Positions 8,618-17,498 of a DNA stretch of 64,000 nucleotides are shown piece after piece. The DNA lies in assembly GCF_036365825.1 (NCBI RefSeq), contig NZ_CP142675.1, positions 1 to 64,000 on the forward strand. The letters run 5' to 3'. Source of the DNA: Qipengyuania sp. HL-TH1. GTDB lineage: Bacteria > Pseudomonadota > Alphaproteobacteria > Sphingomonadales > Sphingomonadaceae. Positions within the stretch are counted from its first letter, which is position 1. The number at the start of each line of letters is the position of its first letter. A model generated the notes under the pieces. The model was not told the origin of the DNA and ran no database searches. It saw nothing but the letters and a program-made list of their open reading frames with translations. The position numbers and the translations under genes are program-made.

Positions 8618-9559
8618 TCACCGAATCTGGTCAGGCTTGGCCTTCGCTTCGGCCTTTAGCTTCGAGATGCGTTCCGAGCACATTTCGTGCACGACGCGGC
8701 CAAGCTCTTCAACCTGCGCGCCGAGCCATTCAAGCTCTTCCTTGGTGACGCGATAGTGCTTCGAATAGCGCGCTTTGACATAGGCGTCCTTGAGCTTTTC
8801 GAACCGGGTGCGATCGCGCTTGGTTTCGCGGGGCCAGACATAGGTGAGACGCGGGTCGATCCGCTCGGCCTGCGTGCGCAAAAAGGCCAAGTTGTGATTA
8901 TGCGGCGTATAAAAAGTGCAGACCAGAAGCACGCAGTGGTAAAGTCGCTCTGCTGTCTGGTGCATCAAGAATGCCGCGAGTTTGAGGTCTCCGTCTCGTA
9001 CTGCGTAACCAGCATTGCGCTTAAATCCCATCGCTGTCGGCAGCCACTCGTCAAAATACTCCTGCGCCATGGCGAGCGCCTGCACCGGTGTCTTGGGCTT
9101 AGGCGTATGAAGCTCAGTCTCATCGAACTGGTAAAGCGCAACACCGTCCTCCTTCACGTCCATGAAGAAATACCGCCCGTGGGCGAGCCCGTCGTTCACC
9201 TCCTGCAGGGTATGGACGATGAAGTTGACTGGAGTCTTGAGCGTACCGGTAACGCCATATTCGCGCATCAACCGGTCATCTAGCTTCGCCCAGTATTTGA
9301 CTCTGTCGGTGAGCCGCTTGTCGTTGACGATGATCAGCAGATCGAAGTCGGAGCGGTAGCCCTTCGCGGTGTGGGGCTCATCGACCCACGTGCCGCGCGC
9401 ATAGCTACCGTAAAGGATCACCTTGAGGATGCGCCCCGCCTTCTTCCACTCATGCTTGGCGAGGGCAAAGGCGTCATCAAACTCCTCGAAGATAAGCTGC
9501 ACCACGCGCTCAAGTTCGCGCTGCTTTTGCGGGGGCAAATGATCAAGGTCGGTCTTCAT
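8618..9559 (-). CDS. Nucleotidyltransferase-HEPN fusion protein
   Basis: A 313-residue two-domain protein. Residues about 1-110 form a minimal nucleotidyltransferase with LYGSYARGTW (GS motif, residues 51-52) and the catalytic SDFD (Asp71, Asp73). Residues about 150-310 form a helical HEPN-like domain (HQTAERLYHCVLLVCTFY, KARYSKHYRVTKEELEWL). MNT and HEPN proteins usually form separate antitoxin/toxin pairs; here they are joined in one chain. The canonical HEPN RNase motif (Arg-x4-6-His) is not clearly present, so RNase activity is doubtful. It lies beside the integrase and origin-like repeats, suiting a mobile-element maintenance or defence role. Confidence 0.85.
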   Translation of the reverse strand: MKTDLDHLPPQKQRELERVVQLIFEEFDDAFALAKHEWKKAGRILKVILYGSYARGTWVDEPHTAKGYRSDFDLLIIVNDKRLTDRVKYWAKLDDRLMREYGVTGTLKTPVNFIVHTLQEVNDGLAHGRYFFMDVKEDGVALYQFDETELHTPKPKTPVQALAMAQEYFDEWLPTAMGFKRNAGYAVRDGDLKLAAFLMHQTAERLYHCVLLVCTFYTPHNHNLAFLRTQAERIDPRLTYVWPRETKRDRTRFEKLKDAYVKARYSKHYRVTKEELEWLGAQVEELGRVVHEMCSERISKLKAEAKAKPDQIR

Positions 9560-9754
9560 CGTCTAATCTCTAGCAAGCAGCCGCGAAGCTTGCACCTGCC
9601 GAGTGCACAGGCGCGCGGCGACGGCGCACCCCAAAGCGCTAAGGAGCCGCGCGCTGATATGCTGCGCGTTAGCAACAATCCGACAAGGATTGTCGTTAGC
9701 ATAGTTAAGAGGCGCTGGAGCCCAGCATTTCTGCGGGTTTGAGGCCTGTTTTGG

Positions 9755-9815
9755 TTCCTAATAGTCCGAGCTGTGAGTTCCTGATAGTCCGTGTCCCCCG
9801 GTTCCTGATAGTCCG
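9755..9815. repeat. Three iteron-like direct repeats, TTCCTRATAGTCCG
   Basis: The 14-base unit occurs at 9755-9768 (TTCCTAATAGTCCG), 9778-9791 and 9802-9815 (both TTCCTGATAGTCCG). Start-to-start distances are 23 and 24 bases, about two helical turns, as in the iterons bound by plasmid Rep proteins. The second and third copies are identical and the first differs by one base. Confidence 0.75.
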
Positions 9816-9829
9816 AACAGACCACAGGC

Positions 9830-9838
9830 TTATCCACA
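9830..9838. promoter_or_regulatory. DnaA box TTATCCACA
   Basis: An exact match to the high-affinity DnaA-box consensus TTATCCACA, 14 bases after the third iteron. A DnaA box next to Rep iterons is the usual layout of iteron-type plasmid origins. A single box by itself could be chance; the neighbouring repeats make it meaningful. Confidence 0.6.
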
Positions 9839-9944
9839 AGGCCCATCCCCATTTCTGGAGACAGGCCTTGATTTGGAGCGGCGACAAGCACGAGCTACCG
9901 CAGTCTCTCAATCTGGCTTCAGGGCAGACCTAGACAAGTAGGCA

Positions 9945-11237
9945 TCATGCCACAGCACGCAACGCTGCCAGTGTGCGCGCTTGCTTGATCTCCCGCACGC
10001 TCCGCAACTCGCCACCGTCCAATAGTCGAGCAATCTCTCCCGCCACTTGATCCGCCGCGATGACGAGCGCGGTATCCAGGTGCACATAGCGCTGGGTTAC
10101 GCCGCGCGGGGCATGACCGAGCAGGCCCGAGATGGTCAGTTCACTGAATCCTTGTGCCGCTGCCATGCTTGCAAAGCTGTGGCGCAGGGTGTGCGGTGTC
10201 ACGCTGTCCAGACCCGCGCGCGCGCAGACCCGGCCCAGCACCCGAACGACGCCTATGAAATGCCCATCGCCCCAATCCGCCGGGAAGATGAAGGGCGAAT
10301 GGCTGGACAATGCCTGAGCCTCCAGCACATGCATTGCTGAGTCTCCCGCCACGCGGATTTGCGGACCGGACTTTGTATCCGGAAAACGGACGAGATTGTC
10401 GTCGAGCTGTACCCATTCCTTGCGCATTGCCAGCACTTCCATGCGGCGAAAACCGGTGAGAAGCATGACGCGGATTGCAGCAAGGCCGGTCGGGTGCTCG
10501 CCCTCGCTTTCCATCTGCGTCATCACCTTGCCAAGGTGACGGATTTCGCCAGCGCTCAGATATCGCTTCGCCTTCTGCGAGGCCATGATGCGCACGCCTT
10601 TTGCCGGACTAGCCTCAATAATGCCGAGGCGGCGGGCGTGATTGAGTAAAGCGCGAAGCGTGCTGATGGCGCGGGCAGCAACGCCTGCGCCGCCAGCCGT
10701 TTGCCCACCTCGGGATCTGCGCCTCGCTTGGGCAGTCCGACCAGCCGCAATATCACCTTGCAAGCGTTCAATATCTGCCAATTTCAATTGGCTGACCACG
10801 CGATTGCCTATCAGCGGCTTAATGTGGAGTTCAATGCGGCTTCGATCACCTGCGATTGATGACGCTTTAATAGGGCGGCGGTTGCGTCCGATCAGCCGAC
10901 CGGCTTCGGCCTCGGCAAGATACCAATCGCAAACTGCTGCGATTGTCAGCCCCGTGCGGACCGAGTGTCGTTCGGCAGACGGGTCGGCCCCGTCGATCAC
11001 GGCGGCGAGTTTCTTTTGGGCGAGGTTGCGGGCTTGCTCGACAGTCAGGACTCCATATTGGCCTATGACGCAGCGACGGGTCCTCGCCTCTTGGTTCCGA
11101 TACTGGATGATAAAGGTTTTGGTGCCGCTTGGTTTTGCGCGAACGCCAAAACCGCGCAGTTCGTTGTCCCAAAGGAAGGCGTCACGCTCTGGGTTGGATT
11201 TAAGCGCCTCGACGGTGCGTTTAGTTAATCTGGTCAT
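9945..11237 (-). CDS. Tyrosine-recombinase integrase (DUF4102 / P4-type)
   Basis: A 430-residue site-specific recombinase. The N-terminal arm-binding domain (DNELRGFGVRAKPSGTKTFI) is of the DUF4102 type found in integrases that use tRNA genes; a core-binding SAM-like region follows. The catalytic domain shows the Arg in TGFRRMEVLAM, HTLRHSFAS (His-x-x-Arg), GHAPRGVTQ (His) and the nucleophile tyrosine in QRYVHLD, so all catalytic residues are present and it appears functional. It is transcribed away from the tRNA-Gly fragment 256 bases upstream, the expected position for the integrase of an element inserted at that tRNA. Confidence 0.95.
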   Translation of the reverse strand: MTRLTKRTVEALKSNPERDAFLWDNELRGFGVRAKPSGTKTFIIQYRNQEARTRRCVIGQYGVLTVEQARNLAQKKLAAVIDGADPSAERHSVRTGLTIAAVCDWYLAEAEAGRLIGRNRRPIKASSIAGDRSRIELHIKPLIGNRVVSQLKLADIERLQGDIAAGRTAQARRRSRGGQTAGGAGVAARAISTLRALLNHARRLGIIEASPAKGVRIMASQKAKRYLSAGEIRHLGKVMTQMESEGEHPTGLAAIRVMLLTGFRRMEVLAMRKEWVQLDDNLVRFPDTKSGPQIRVAGDSAMHVLEAQALSSHSPFIFPADWGDGHFIGVVRVLGRVCARAGLDSVTPHTLRHSFASMAAAQGFSELTISGLLGHAPRGVTQRYVHLDTALVIAADQVAGEIARLLDGGELRSVREIKQARTLAALRAVA

Positions 11238-11492
11238 GCGATTTGTCCGTGATTTGAGTTGTCATTCCTTTCGAAGTTGCTCCTGCGCTCCGGTGGCCCA
11301 CGCGCTTGATATTTGCTTCCCCACGCAGGTGCAGCATGACCGGGGAAGCAGGGGGGAAGCAGTAGGAGGGAAACCGCCGGAAATCGCAGCGTACCAATGG
11401 CGACTCGGTGTGATAAACAAGCAATTGATGTTGCGTGGAATATAGTAGATTTTACTGAAAACGGAGACGATAGCGAAAATACCAATTGGCAG

Positions 11493-11537
11493 TTGCCAAG
11501 GTTGGGGTCGGGCGTTCGAATCGCCTCGCCCGCTCCA
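11493..11537 (+). mobile_element. Attachment-site scar: orphan 3' half of tRNA-Gly(GCC)
   Basis: From the anticodon loop TTGCCAA (anticodon GCC) onward the sequence reads as a normal tRNA-Gly: GGTTG stem strand, variable GGGTC, T-arm GGGCG-TTCGAAT-CGCCT, acceptor strand CGCCCGC, T and CCA. Upstream of the loop the required D-arm and acceptor 5' strand are absent, and the preceding GGCAG cannot pair with GGTTG. A 3' tRNA fragment of this length next to an integrase is the att repeat left when an element inserts into a tRNA gene; the intact tRNA-Gly should lie at the other end, to the left. Confidence 0.85.
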
Positions 11538-11820
11538 TTTTCTTCCAGCGATGTCAGCATCCGGCCGGGCTTGTTCCGGGCGCGGGGAAGGCTGTGTCGT
11601 CGCTCCCCTCCCACGCCGTTTCGCCCGCCTGATAGCGGCTGAGATAGACACCGATGCGCGGCACGCCGGATATTGGCGCAGCCGATTGCCGCCCCCTGCC
11701 GTTCTCTCGTTCTGCTTGGAAAAAGGCCCGGGCGTTCTCACGCCCGGGCCCGGATACGGTCGGCCCCGGAATCCAGGGGTGGAGGATCTGGCCGACCGGA
11801 TCCTATCGGAAATTCCTGCG
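11538..11820. other. Junction DNA between att scar and autotransporter
   Basis: About 280 bases without a supported gene. Apart from the autotransporter terminator at 11721-11750 nothing is recognised. Open frames crossing here are shadows of the tRNA fragment or of the autotransporter gene. Confidence 0.5.
11721..11750 (-). terminator. Rho-independent terminator of the autotransporter gene
   Basis: An 11-bp GC-rich stem (11725-11735 with 11740-11750) closes a four-base loop. On the minus strand it is followed at once by TTTTT, about 70 bases after the autotransporter stop codon. Confidence 0.85.
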
Positions 11821-14800
11821 TCAGAGCTCGAAATTGATCGAGGCGCGCAGGCCGTATCCGATCTTGTCGTTGCGCTCCTCGACCGAAAACTCGCCGCTTA
11901 CTGTGTAGAACTCGTCCCCAGCCTGGCCGCGCAGCCGCGCGAACCAGCCGCTCGAACTCTGGTCCGGGAGCAAGGTAAAGCTTTCTCCATCGCCGAACCG
12001 CGCGGTGGTACCGCCGAGCTCGCCCGCGAGGATCTCGCGCCAGCCCCCTTCTGCTTCGAGGCGCATCCACAGGTCGTCGCCGCGCCGCATCCCCAAGAGG
12101 TCGAAGCCGAGCGCTGTCGCGAGGTTGAGCCCCAGCTCGTCACTCGTCCGGTCCTCGACCGAAAGATCGAGCGCCGCGCCCCCGCCGGTCTCGTCGTAGC
12201 CGTTCTCGTCAAGGCGAATGTAATCGACGAAAACGGACGGCCGGAAGAAGAAGAATTGCGAGCCGCCCTCGACCGAAGCACCGGCCATCAGCGAAACGAC
12301 ATTGCCCGACCAGTCGCGTTCGATCGTGCGGGCCAGCGTTTCCTCGCCGTTCATGCCGATGAACTGGCGCGAGCCGTCGAAATCGGTGAAGCCATACGAG
12401 CCGCGCGCGAAGGAGGAAAAGGCACCCCAGTCGCCGCGCCAGTAGAGCGCCGCCTCATAGGTGTTCGACAGCACGGTGTTCTCCGGGCCGTTGTCATAGC
12501 GGTTCCACAGCCAGCTTGCGCTCGCGCCCACCCGTCCGATGCCGGTGAGGAGTTCGGCGCCGCCCGAAAACCCGAGACCATCGAGATCGTAGCCGGCGCT
12601 TTCCTGCTCGTCCTTGCTCGAACCCCAGCCGGCGCCCTCGAATGTCAGGCGCAGCTTGCCGGTCGCTTCGATCGGTCCGTCGCCGTCGGCCAGGCGCCGG
12701 GCGAAGGTGCGCAAGCCGAGGCTCAGCCCCTCGAAAGCGCCGCCCGCATGATCGGGCAGGGCCTGCGCCACCGTGGCGCGGAACAGATCCTTATCGGTGA
12801 TGCCGAGGAACACGCCGGCGACGTCGTCATCTTCGGCCAGCGCCGCGTAGAGCGCGTCATAGGCAGCGCCCTGCGCACGGTTCAGGCCGAGGTCCTCATT
12901 GGCCTTCCGTTCGATGTCGACCATCACCAGACCCGCAGCCTCTTCGATTGCCAGCGCGGCATCGTACATGAAGGGGACCAGCGTATTGTCGGACACCAGA
13001 TCGTCGGCGCCGGTGAGGCTGCCCGCCGTGATCACGGTATAGGTGCCTTCGGCAGCGGCGATATCGGTCAGGCGCAGCTTGAGCTTGGCGCCGTCGGCGA
13101 AGCTGGCATTGCCGCCAACGGTGATCGCGCTTCCTTCGCCCGTTTCCTTGCTCAAGGTGGCAACGATGATGCCTTTTGCCCCGACCTCGAGCGAAGCGAT
13201 CGTCGTCGGCGACGCCAGATCGAGGGTCCCGCCTTCGAGCGCGACCGCAACATTCTGGCTGTCGACGAAGCGGCCCGAGAACGCGCTCTTGTCCGACAAC
13301 GTGACCGCAGCCGCGCCGCCAGCGAAATCAGCCGTGCCGGAGAAGGAGGAGGTGCCGGAGAGTGCCAGTTCGTCCGCCTGCCCGCCGAAATCCACCCGTC
13401 CGGAGAACTTTGCGTCTCCCGCCATCAGCAGCCGGTCCTGACCCGAACCGAAGGCAACATTGCCGGCGACCACGCCGTCGGCGATCTGGAGCAGGTCGCT
13501 ACCGGTCCCGAACCGGATATCGCCTTCGATCACGGGTGCTGCCACACCCGAGCCCACCGCGGTCTGCCGGACCGTGGCTCCCGAGGACACGTTCGACAGG
13601 TCGATGGCGATATTGCGCCCCGAACCCGCCTTTGCACCGCTCGCCACGATCTTGCCGCTGTTCTCGACGAGCTCAAGCGTGCCGCTGTTGTCGACGATGG
13701 CGATGGCGGTGCCGTCCTCGCCGCCCGAAGTGGCCCGGATCGTGTCGCTGTTGCGCAGGTGCGGAAGCGTGGCGCCCTGATCCACGGATATGGCGGTGGC
13801 GCGGCTATCCGCGTCCTTGCCGGTCGTCGCCGCGATGGTCCCCGAAACGCGCAGTTCGCCGGTGGACGCTCCACCGCCAAACCGCAGCGCGGTCGCGTTG
13901 GCATCCTTCGACGTCGCTTCGACCGCGCCTGCGACCGCGATGCCCTTCTCGATCGTCACAGCGCCGCCGCGTCCGCCGATCACCAGTCCGTTGCCATCGA
14001 CACCGGCGTAGACGCCGTTCCCGGCAACACTGCCATCGACAATCAGGCCGAAGCCCGACCCGGTTGCCGGAACCGCGCCAATTGTGATGTCGCGATCGGT
14101 GGCGCCGATCACCACTGCCGGCGCAGCGCCATAAGACACGACTTTCGCGCTGCCTTCCTTGGCGTCCTCGATCCCGTCCTTATCCTCGTCCGGATCGTCC
14201 TTGTCGGCATCCTTGGGCGGGACCGCGAAGTAAATGCCCTTGGCGACATCGCCCTCGATCACCAGCGCGCTCCCGCCCTGGAGCAGGTCGTCGTCGTCGA
14301 GCTTGGACGGGTCGGTAGGTGCAGTGGTATAGCGGTAGCCGGTCGCCGCGATGGAGCCCTGGACCACCAGCGCGCCATCGATATCGCCGCCCAGATGCGC
14401 GGCGGAAGACCCTTCCCCGGCTGCTGATATGGTCCCCGCCAGCCGGACATTGCCGGTCACGTCGCCGACCTCGACGCCAACGCTATCGTCGCCAAGGACG
14501 CTGGTCTTGCCATCGTGAACGAAGTCGCCATCGAGCAGGCCCGCCACGGAAATCCCGGCGGACTCGTTGCCTTCGACAGTGATCGTGCCGGTATGGCGGA
14601 TATCGCCGACAAGATTTCCGCGAACGCGGATGGCTACGCGGTCACGCCCGACGGCGAAGGGGCCGTCCAGGTCCTTGTCGTTGTCGATGTCCTCTGCCGT
14701 ATAGGTTTCGTCGATCGTTATCGTACCCGAATTGACGATATCGGCCTGGCGGTCACCAACCACCTCGATGCCGCTTGCGCCATCGGCATTGGTGACCACG

Positions 14801-15024
14801 ATCTTGCCAGCATTTGTCGTATCGTGATCGCCATCGACGGTAATCGCCGAACCGGCGGTCAGCTCGATCGAACCCTTGTCGGTCACCTTTACGGCATCGC
14901 CTGCCCCGCCCTTCAACTGCGATGTGCGGATCGGCTGCGTGCGCTTGTCTTCAATGAGGGTCTGCGCGGCGAGCGGAACGGCCAGGGTCGCCAGAGCGGT
15001 CCCGGTCAGCAGGTATCGATACAT
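11821..15024 (-). CDS. Autotransporter with outer-membrane beta-barrel domain
   Basis: A 1067-residue type Va autotransporter. MYRYLLTGTALATLAVPLAAQ is a signal peptide. Residues about 30-640 form a beta-helix-type passenger with repeated units such as NSGTITID, HTGTITVEGNESAGI and GTISAAGEGSSAA, and an acidic insert (DADKDDPDEDKDGIEDA) resembling a calcium-binding type-3 repeat. The last ~270 residues form the translocating barrel, ending in SINFEL. A GGAGG site lies seven bases before the ATG. The gene follows the TonB receptor by 99 bases on the same strand and has its own terminator. The passenger's target is unknown; adhesion is the common role. Confidence 0.92.
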   Translation of the reverse strand: MYRYLLTGTALATLAVPLAAQTLIEDKRTQPIRTSQLKGGAGDAVKVTDKGSIELTAGSAITVDGDHDTTNAGKIVVTNADGASGIEVVGDRQADIVNSGTITIDETYTAEDIDNDKDLDGPFAVGRDRVAIRVRGNLVGDIRHTGTITVEGNESAGISVAGLLDGDFVHDGKTSVLGDDSVGVEVGDVTGNVRLAGTISAAGEGSSAAHLGGDIDGALVVQGSIAATGYRYTTAPTDPSKLDDDDLLQGGSALVIEGDVAKGIYFAVPPKDADKDDPDEDKDGIEDAKEGSAKVVSYGAAPAVVIGATDRDITIGAVPATGSGFGLIVDGSVAGNGVYAGVDGNGLVIGGRGGAVTIEKGIAVAGAVEATSKDANATALRFGGGASTGELRVSGTIAATTGKDADSRATAISVDQGATLPHLRNSDTIRATSGGEDGTAIAIVDNSGTLELVENSGKIVASGAKAGSGRNIAIDLSNVSSGATVRQTAVGSGVAAPVIEGDIRFGTGSDLLQIADGVVAGNVAFGSGQDRLLMAGDAKFSGRVDFGGQADELALSGTSSFSGTADFAGGAAAVTLSDKSAFSGRFVDSQNVAVALEGGTLDLASPTTIASLEVGAKGIIVATLSKETGEGSAITVGGNASFADGAKLKLRLTDIAAAEGTYTVITAGSLTGADDLVSDNTLVPFMYDAALAIEEAAGLVMVDIERKANEDLGLNRAQGAAYDALYAALAEDDDVAGVFLGITDKDLFRATVAQALPDHAGGAFEGLSLGLRTFARRLADGDGPIEATGKLRLTFEGAGWGSSKDEQESAGYDLDGLGFSGGAELLTGIGRVGASASWLWNRYDNGPENTVLSNTYEAALYWRGDWGAFSSFARGSYGFTDFDGSRQFIGMNGEETLARTIERDWSGNVVSLMAGASVEGGSQFFFFRPSVFVDYIRLDENGYDETGGGAALDLSVEDRTSDELGLNLATALGFDLLGMRRGDDLWMRLEAEGGWREILAGELGGTTARFGDGESFTLLPDQSSSGWFARLRGQAGDEFYTVSGEFSVEERNDKIGYGLRASINFEL

Positions 15025-15123
15025 ATGAAATCCTCCGTCTGGTTGCAGACGAGACGGAGACAGCGGCGCGATGCCTTGGAAAAAAGTAGCGTGCCCGTGC
15101 GGCTAATTCCGCCAGCGCGGCGT

Positions 15124-17496
15124 TCAGAAGGAGAAATCGACTCCCAGCCGGATGGTGCGCGGCCGCAGCGGCGTCACCTGTTCGCGCATGACCGCAAACG
15201 GCGTGCCGAGGGCGAAGCGATTGCCTTCGCTATCGGCCAGGTTGGTGATCGAAAGGGTCCCGCCGACCCGTTCGTTGCCGACGCGGACGAGCAGCCCGCT
15301 GTCGAGATAGTCGCCCTGCAAATCGCCCAGTTCGGGGCCGATGCCGAGACGGGACTTGCCGATGTAGCTTGCCCATAAGCGGCCATCGAGATCGAGACCG
15401 CTGCCGAGGTAGCGCGCATATTCCAGCCCCAGACGGCCTGAGAATTCCGCAATATTGGGGACGTGGGTAATCCGGCTGAAGGCGAGCAGGACGGGTTCGT
15501 CGATCTCGCTCCGGTTGAGCGTCGCGCCGCCGGTCAGGCGCAAATCGTCGGTCAGGAACGCGCCACCCGACGCGCTGATGGTCCAGACACGGCCGTCACC
15601 GATATTGGCGGTGCTCGGAAGCCCGAGGTCGTCGATGAAATCGGCCTGGATGTCGCTCCATCGGGTGTAGGACAGGTTCAGCGCCAGATCGACGGAATCG
15701 ATTCCGGCGCGCCCGTGACGCGCCCCCATTTCCAGCGTCCGGGCGTGGTCGTCGCGGAAGCGGCGGACGAATTCGCCCTCGATCGCCAGCCCCCCCGGAC
15801 GGAAGCCTTCCTGATAGCGGGCATAGAGGCTGGTCTTCGGACCCAGCGAGGCGAGCAGCGAGGCCGAGGGCAGGATGGCCGACTGGTCGCGGCTTGCCGT
15901 GGTCGCTGCGCGCTCCACCAGCAAGGCAAGCGGCACGTCTTCGGCGCTTCCGCCGAGGCGGGCATGGGTGAAGCGGGCACCCAGTGTCGCGATGAGGCCA
16001 GCGCGCAAGCGGTAGGACCCTTCGCCGTAGAGCGTGGCTTCGGTAATCGTATTGAGCACGCCCGTCGTAGCGGACCGCTGGTTTTCCCGTTCGAGCGAAC
16101 GGTTCAACTGCGTGCGATTGTCGATCAGGCTTATCCCGGCGAGCCAGCCGAACCGGCGCTCATCGAGTGGCAGCCAGATCCGCGTCTCATGTGCGAACAT
16201 GCGCGTTTCATTGCGCTGGATGAAAACACGGTCTTCGGCATCGGGCATCGTGGCATCGTAGCGCTCCTCGAGCTCCTGCCGGGCAAGTCCGGTCGTGGAG
16301 CGCAATCCCAGCGCGCCGATCTGTCCGGACAGAACCAATTGCCCGTGAAGATAGTCGGCATCCGAACCTTCACGGACGCGCGCCGTGCTCTCGTAGCGAT
16401 CCCCCTCGCGCGCGGCATACTGGCTGTCGGAAGCATGGGTGGATTGCGCGAGGCCGACTACGTCCACAGTCCATTGCGGGGCCAGTTCGAGCCGGGCGAT
16501 CGCACGGCCCGCCACGATACTTGTGCGGTTCACGTCGCTGCTGCCGAGCAGCGGCTTGTCGATATACCCGCCCTCGCTGGCAGCATCGAGCGTGATGCGA
16601 AGCGCGGCCTTTTCCGCGGCCAGCGGGACGTTGGCGGTTGCGCTCGCATCGAGGCTTCCGGCCCCGTGCTGGGTCAGCGCCCCGCCCACAGTGGCGCGGA
16701 AATCCCGCCGGTCGAGTTCGGGCATGTTCGGCACCAGCCGAATGATACCGCCGAGAGAACCCGCCCCGTAAAGCGTGCCCTGCGGCCCTTCGAGAACTTC
16801 GACGCGTTCGAGATCCGACAGCCTGAGGTCGGGATCGGGCGCATTGTAGCTGAGCCGCATATCGCCGAGGTACTGGCCGACCGTTGCCTGCGTCGGCCCG
16901 GTGAAGCTGGAATCGGCAATTCCACGAATGAACAGCTTGTTGCGCCCGCTTCCAAGATAGGTCGAAGAAACGGTGGCGATCCGCTGGGTGATCTTTTCGG
17001 TCCCGCCGATACCACCGAGAGCAAGTTCCTCGCCATCGACGATCGACACCTGCGCGGGGAGATCTTCGAGCCGTGTATCGCGCTTGCTGGCGACGACGAC
17101 GATCTCTTCCATGGGTGCCGGTGGGGGAGGGGGCGATTTGGCAGCTGGCCGGGGCAGGGGCTCGGGCCGCCGCGCCGTGCGAGCGAACCGCACAGCCCTG
17201 CGCGGTTGCTGCTCAAGCCGCCACGAGGAATTACCGATGGCAACGGCCTTCGCGTCGACGCTTTCGGCCAGTCGCCGGACGGCCTGACGGGCGCTCATAC
17301 GGCCGCGGATGCGCGGCGCGGGTCGCTGGGCAAGCACCGGGTCGCTAACCACGATGCTCGTGCCGGTTTGCCGCGCGATGGCGATGGCCGATTCTGCGAC
17401 AGTGCCCGGAGCTATGTCGATCGATGCGTCGCGTGCAGCGGCTTGCGCGGGAAGACAGGCCGCCAGGGCAATAAGGGCATAGGGAGCGTGCCGCAT
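15124..17496 (-). CDS. FecA-type TonB-dependent receptor with STN signalling domain
   Basis: A 790-residue outer-membrane receptor. After the signal MRHAPYALIALAACLPAQA comes an STN domain (DIAPGTVAESAIAIARQTGT, residues about 25-80) that signals to a FecR protein, a proline-rich spacer, the plug (EEIVVVASKRDTRLEDLPAQ, then VEVLEGPQGTLYGAGSLGG) and a 22-strand barrel ending in the terminal Phe of GVDFSF. The frame is open further upstream, but the ATG chosen is two bases after the fecR stop and begins the signal peptide. Ferric siderophore is the commonest ligand of such sets; the substrate here is not determinable. Confidence 0.93.
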   Translation of the reverse strand: MRHAPYALIALAACLPAQAAARDASIDIAPGTVAESAIAIARQTGTSIVVSDPVLAQRPAPRIRGRMSARQAVRRLAESVDAKAVAIGNSSWRLEQQPRRAVRFARTARRPEPLPRPAAKSPPPPPAPMEEIVVVASKRDTRLEDLPAQVSIVDGEELALGGIGGTEKITQRIATVSSTYLGSGRNKLFIRGIADSSFTGPTQATVGQYLGDMRLSYNAPDPDLRLSDLERVEVLEGPQGTLYGAGSLGGIIRLVPNMPELDRRDFRATVGGALTQHGAGSLDASATANVPLAAEKAALRITLDAASEGGYIDKPLLGSSDVNRTSIVAGRAIARLELAPQWTVDVVGLAQSTHASDSQYAAREGDRYESTARVREGSDADYLHGQLVLSGQIGALGLRSTTGLARQELEERYDATMPDAEDRVFIQRNETRMFAHETRIWLPLDERRFGWLAGISLIDNRTQLNRSLERENQRSATTGVLNTITEATLYGEGSYRLRAGLIATLGARFTHARLGGSAEDVPLALLVERAATTASRDQSAILPSASLLASLGPKTSLYARYQEGFRPGGLAIEGEFVRRFRDDHARTLEMGARHGRAGIDSVDLALNLSYTRWSDIQADFIDDLGLPSTANIGDGRVWTISASGGAFLTDDLRLTGGATLNRSEIDEPVLLAFSRITHVPNIAEFSGRLGLEYARYLGSGLDLDGRLWASYIGKSRLGIGPELGDLQGDYLDSGLLVRVGNERVGGTLSITNLADSEGNRFALGTPFAVMREQVTPLRPRTIRLGVDFSF

Positions 17497-17498
17497 GG

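Larger units (their letters stand above)
9560..9944. other. Origin-like intergenic region between MNT-HEPN gene and integrase
   Basis: This 385-base gap has no credible gene. It holds three direct repeats and a perfect DnaA box (9755-9838), flanked by the inverted octamer pair AGGCCTGT (9742-9749) and ACAGGCCT (9861-9868). Overlapping open frames translate the repeats and are not genes. Confidence 0.6.

Noticed and set aside
9556..9911. Short open frames across the iteron region
   Set aside because: They translate the direct repeats (repeated TIRN/DYQE pieces) and have no start signals or homology.
1..11492. Complete tRNA-Gly(GCC) as the other end of the integrated element
   Set aside because: I looked for the 5' half and for a second copy of the 45-base fragment and saw none; the other end must be outside or lost.
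11234..11614. Minus-strand open frame with GAGEAIRTPDP in its protein
   Set aside because: This is the well-known false protein made by translating a tRNA-Gly gene backwards; it confirms the tRNA fragment and is not a gene.
11551..14427. 958-codon plus-strand open frame opposite the autotransporter
   Set aside because: GC-rich third positions open the opposite frame; it shows no family pattern, while the minus strand encodes a full autotransporter with signal peptide and terminator.
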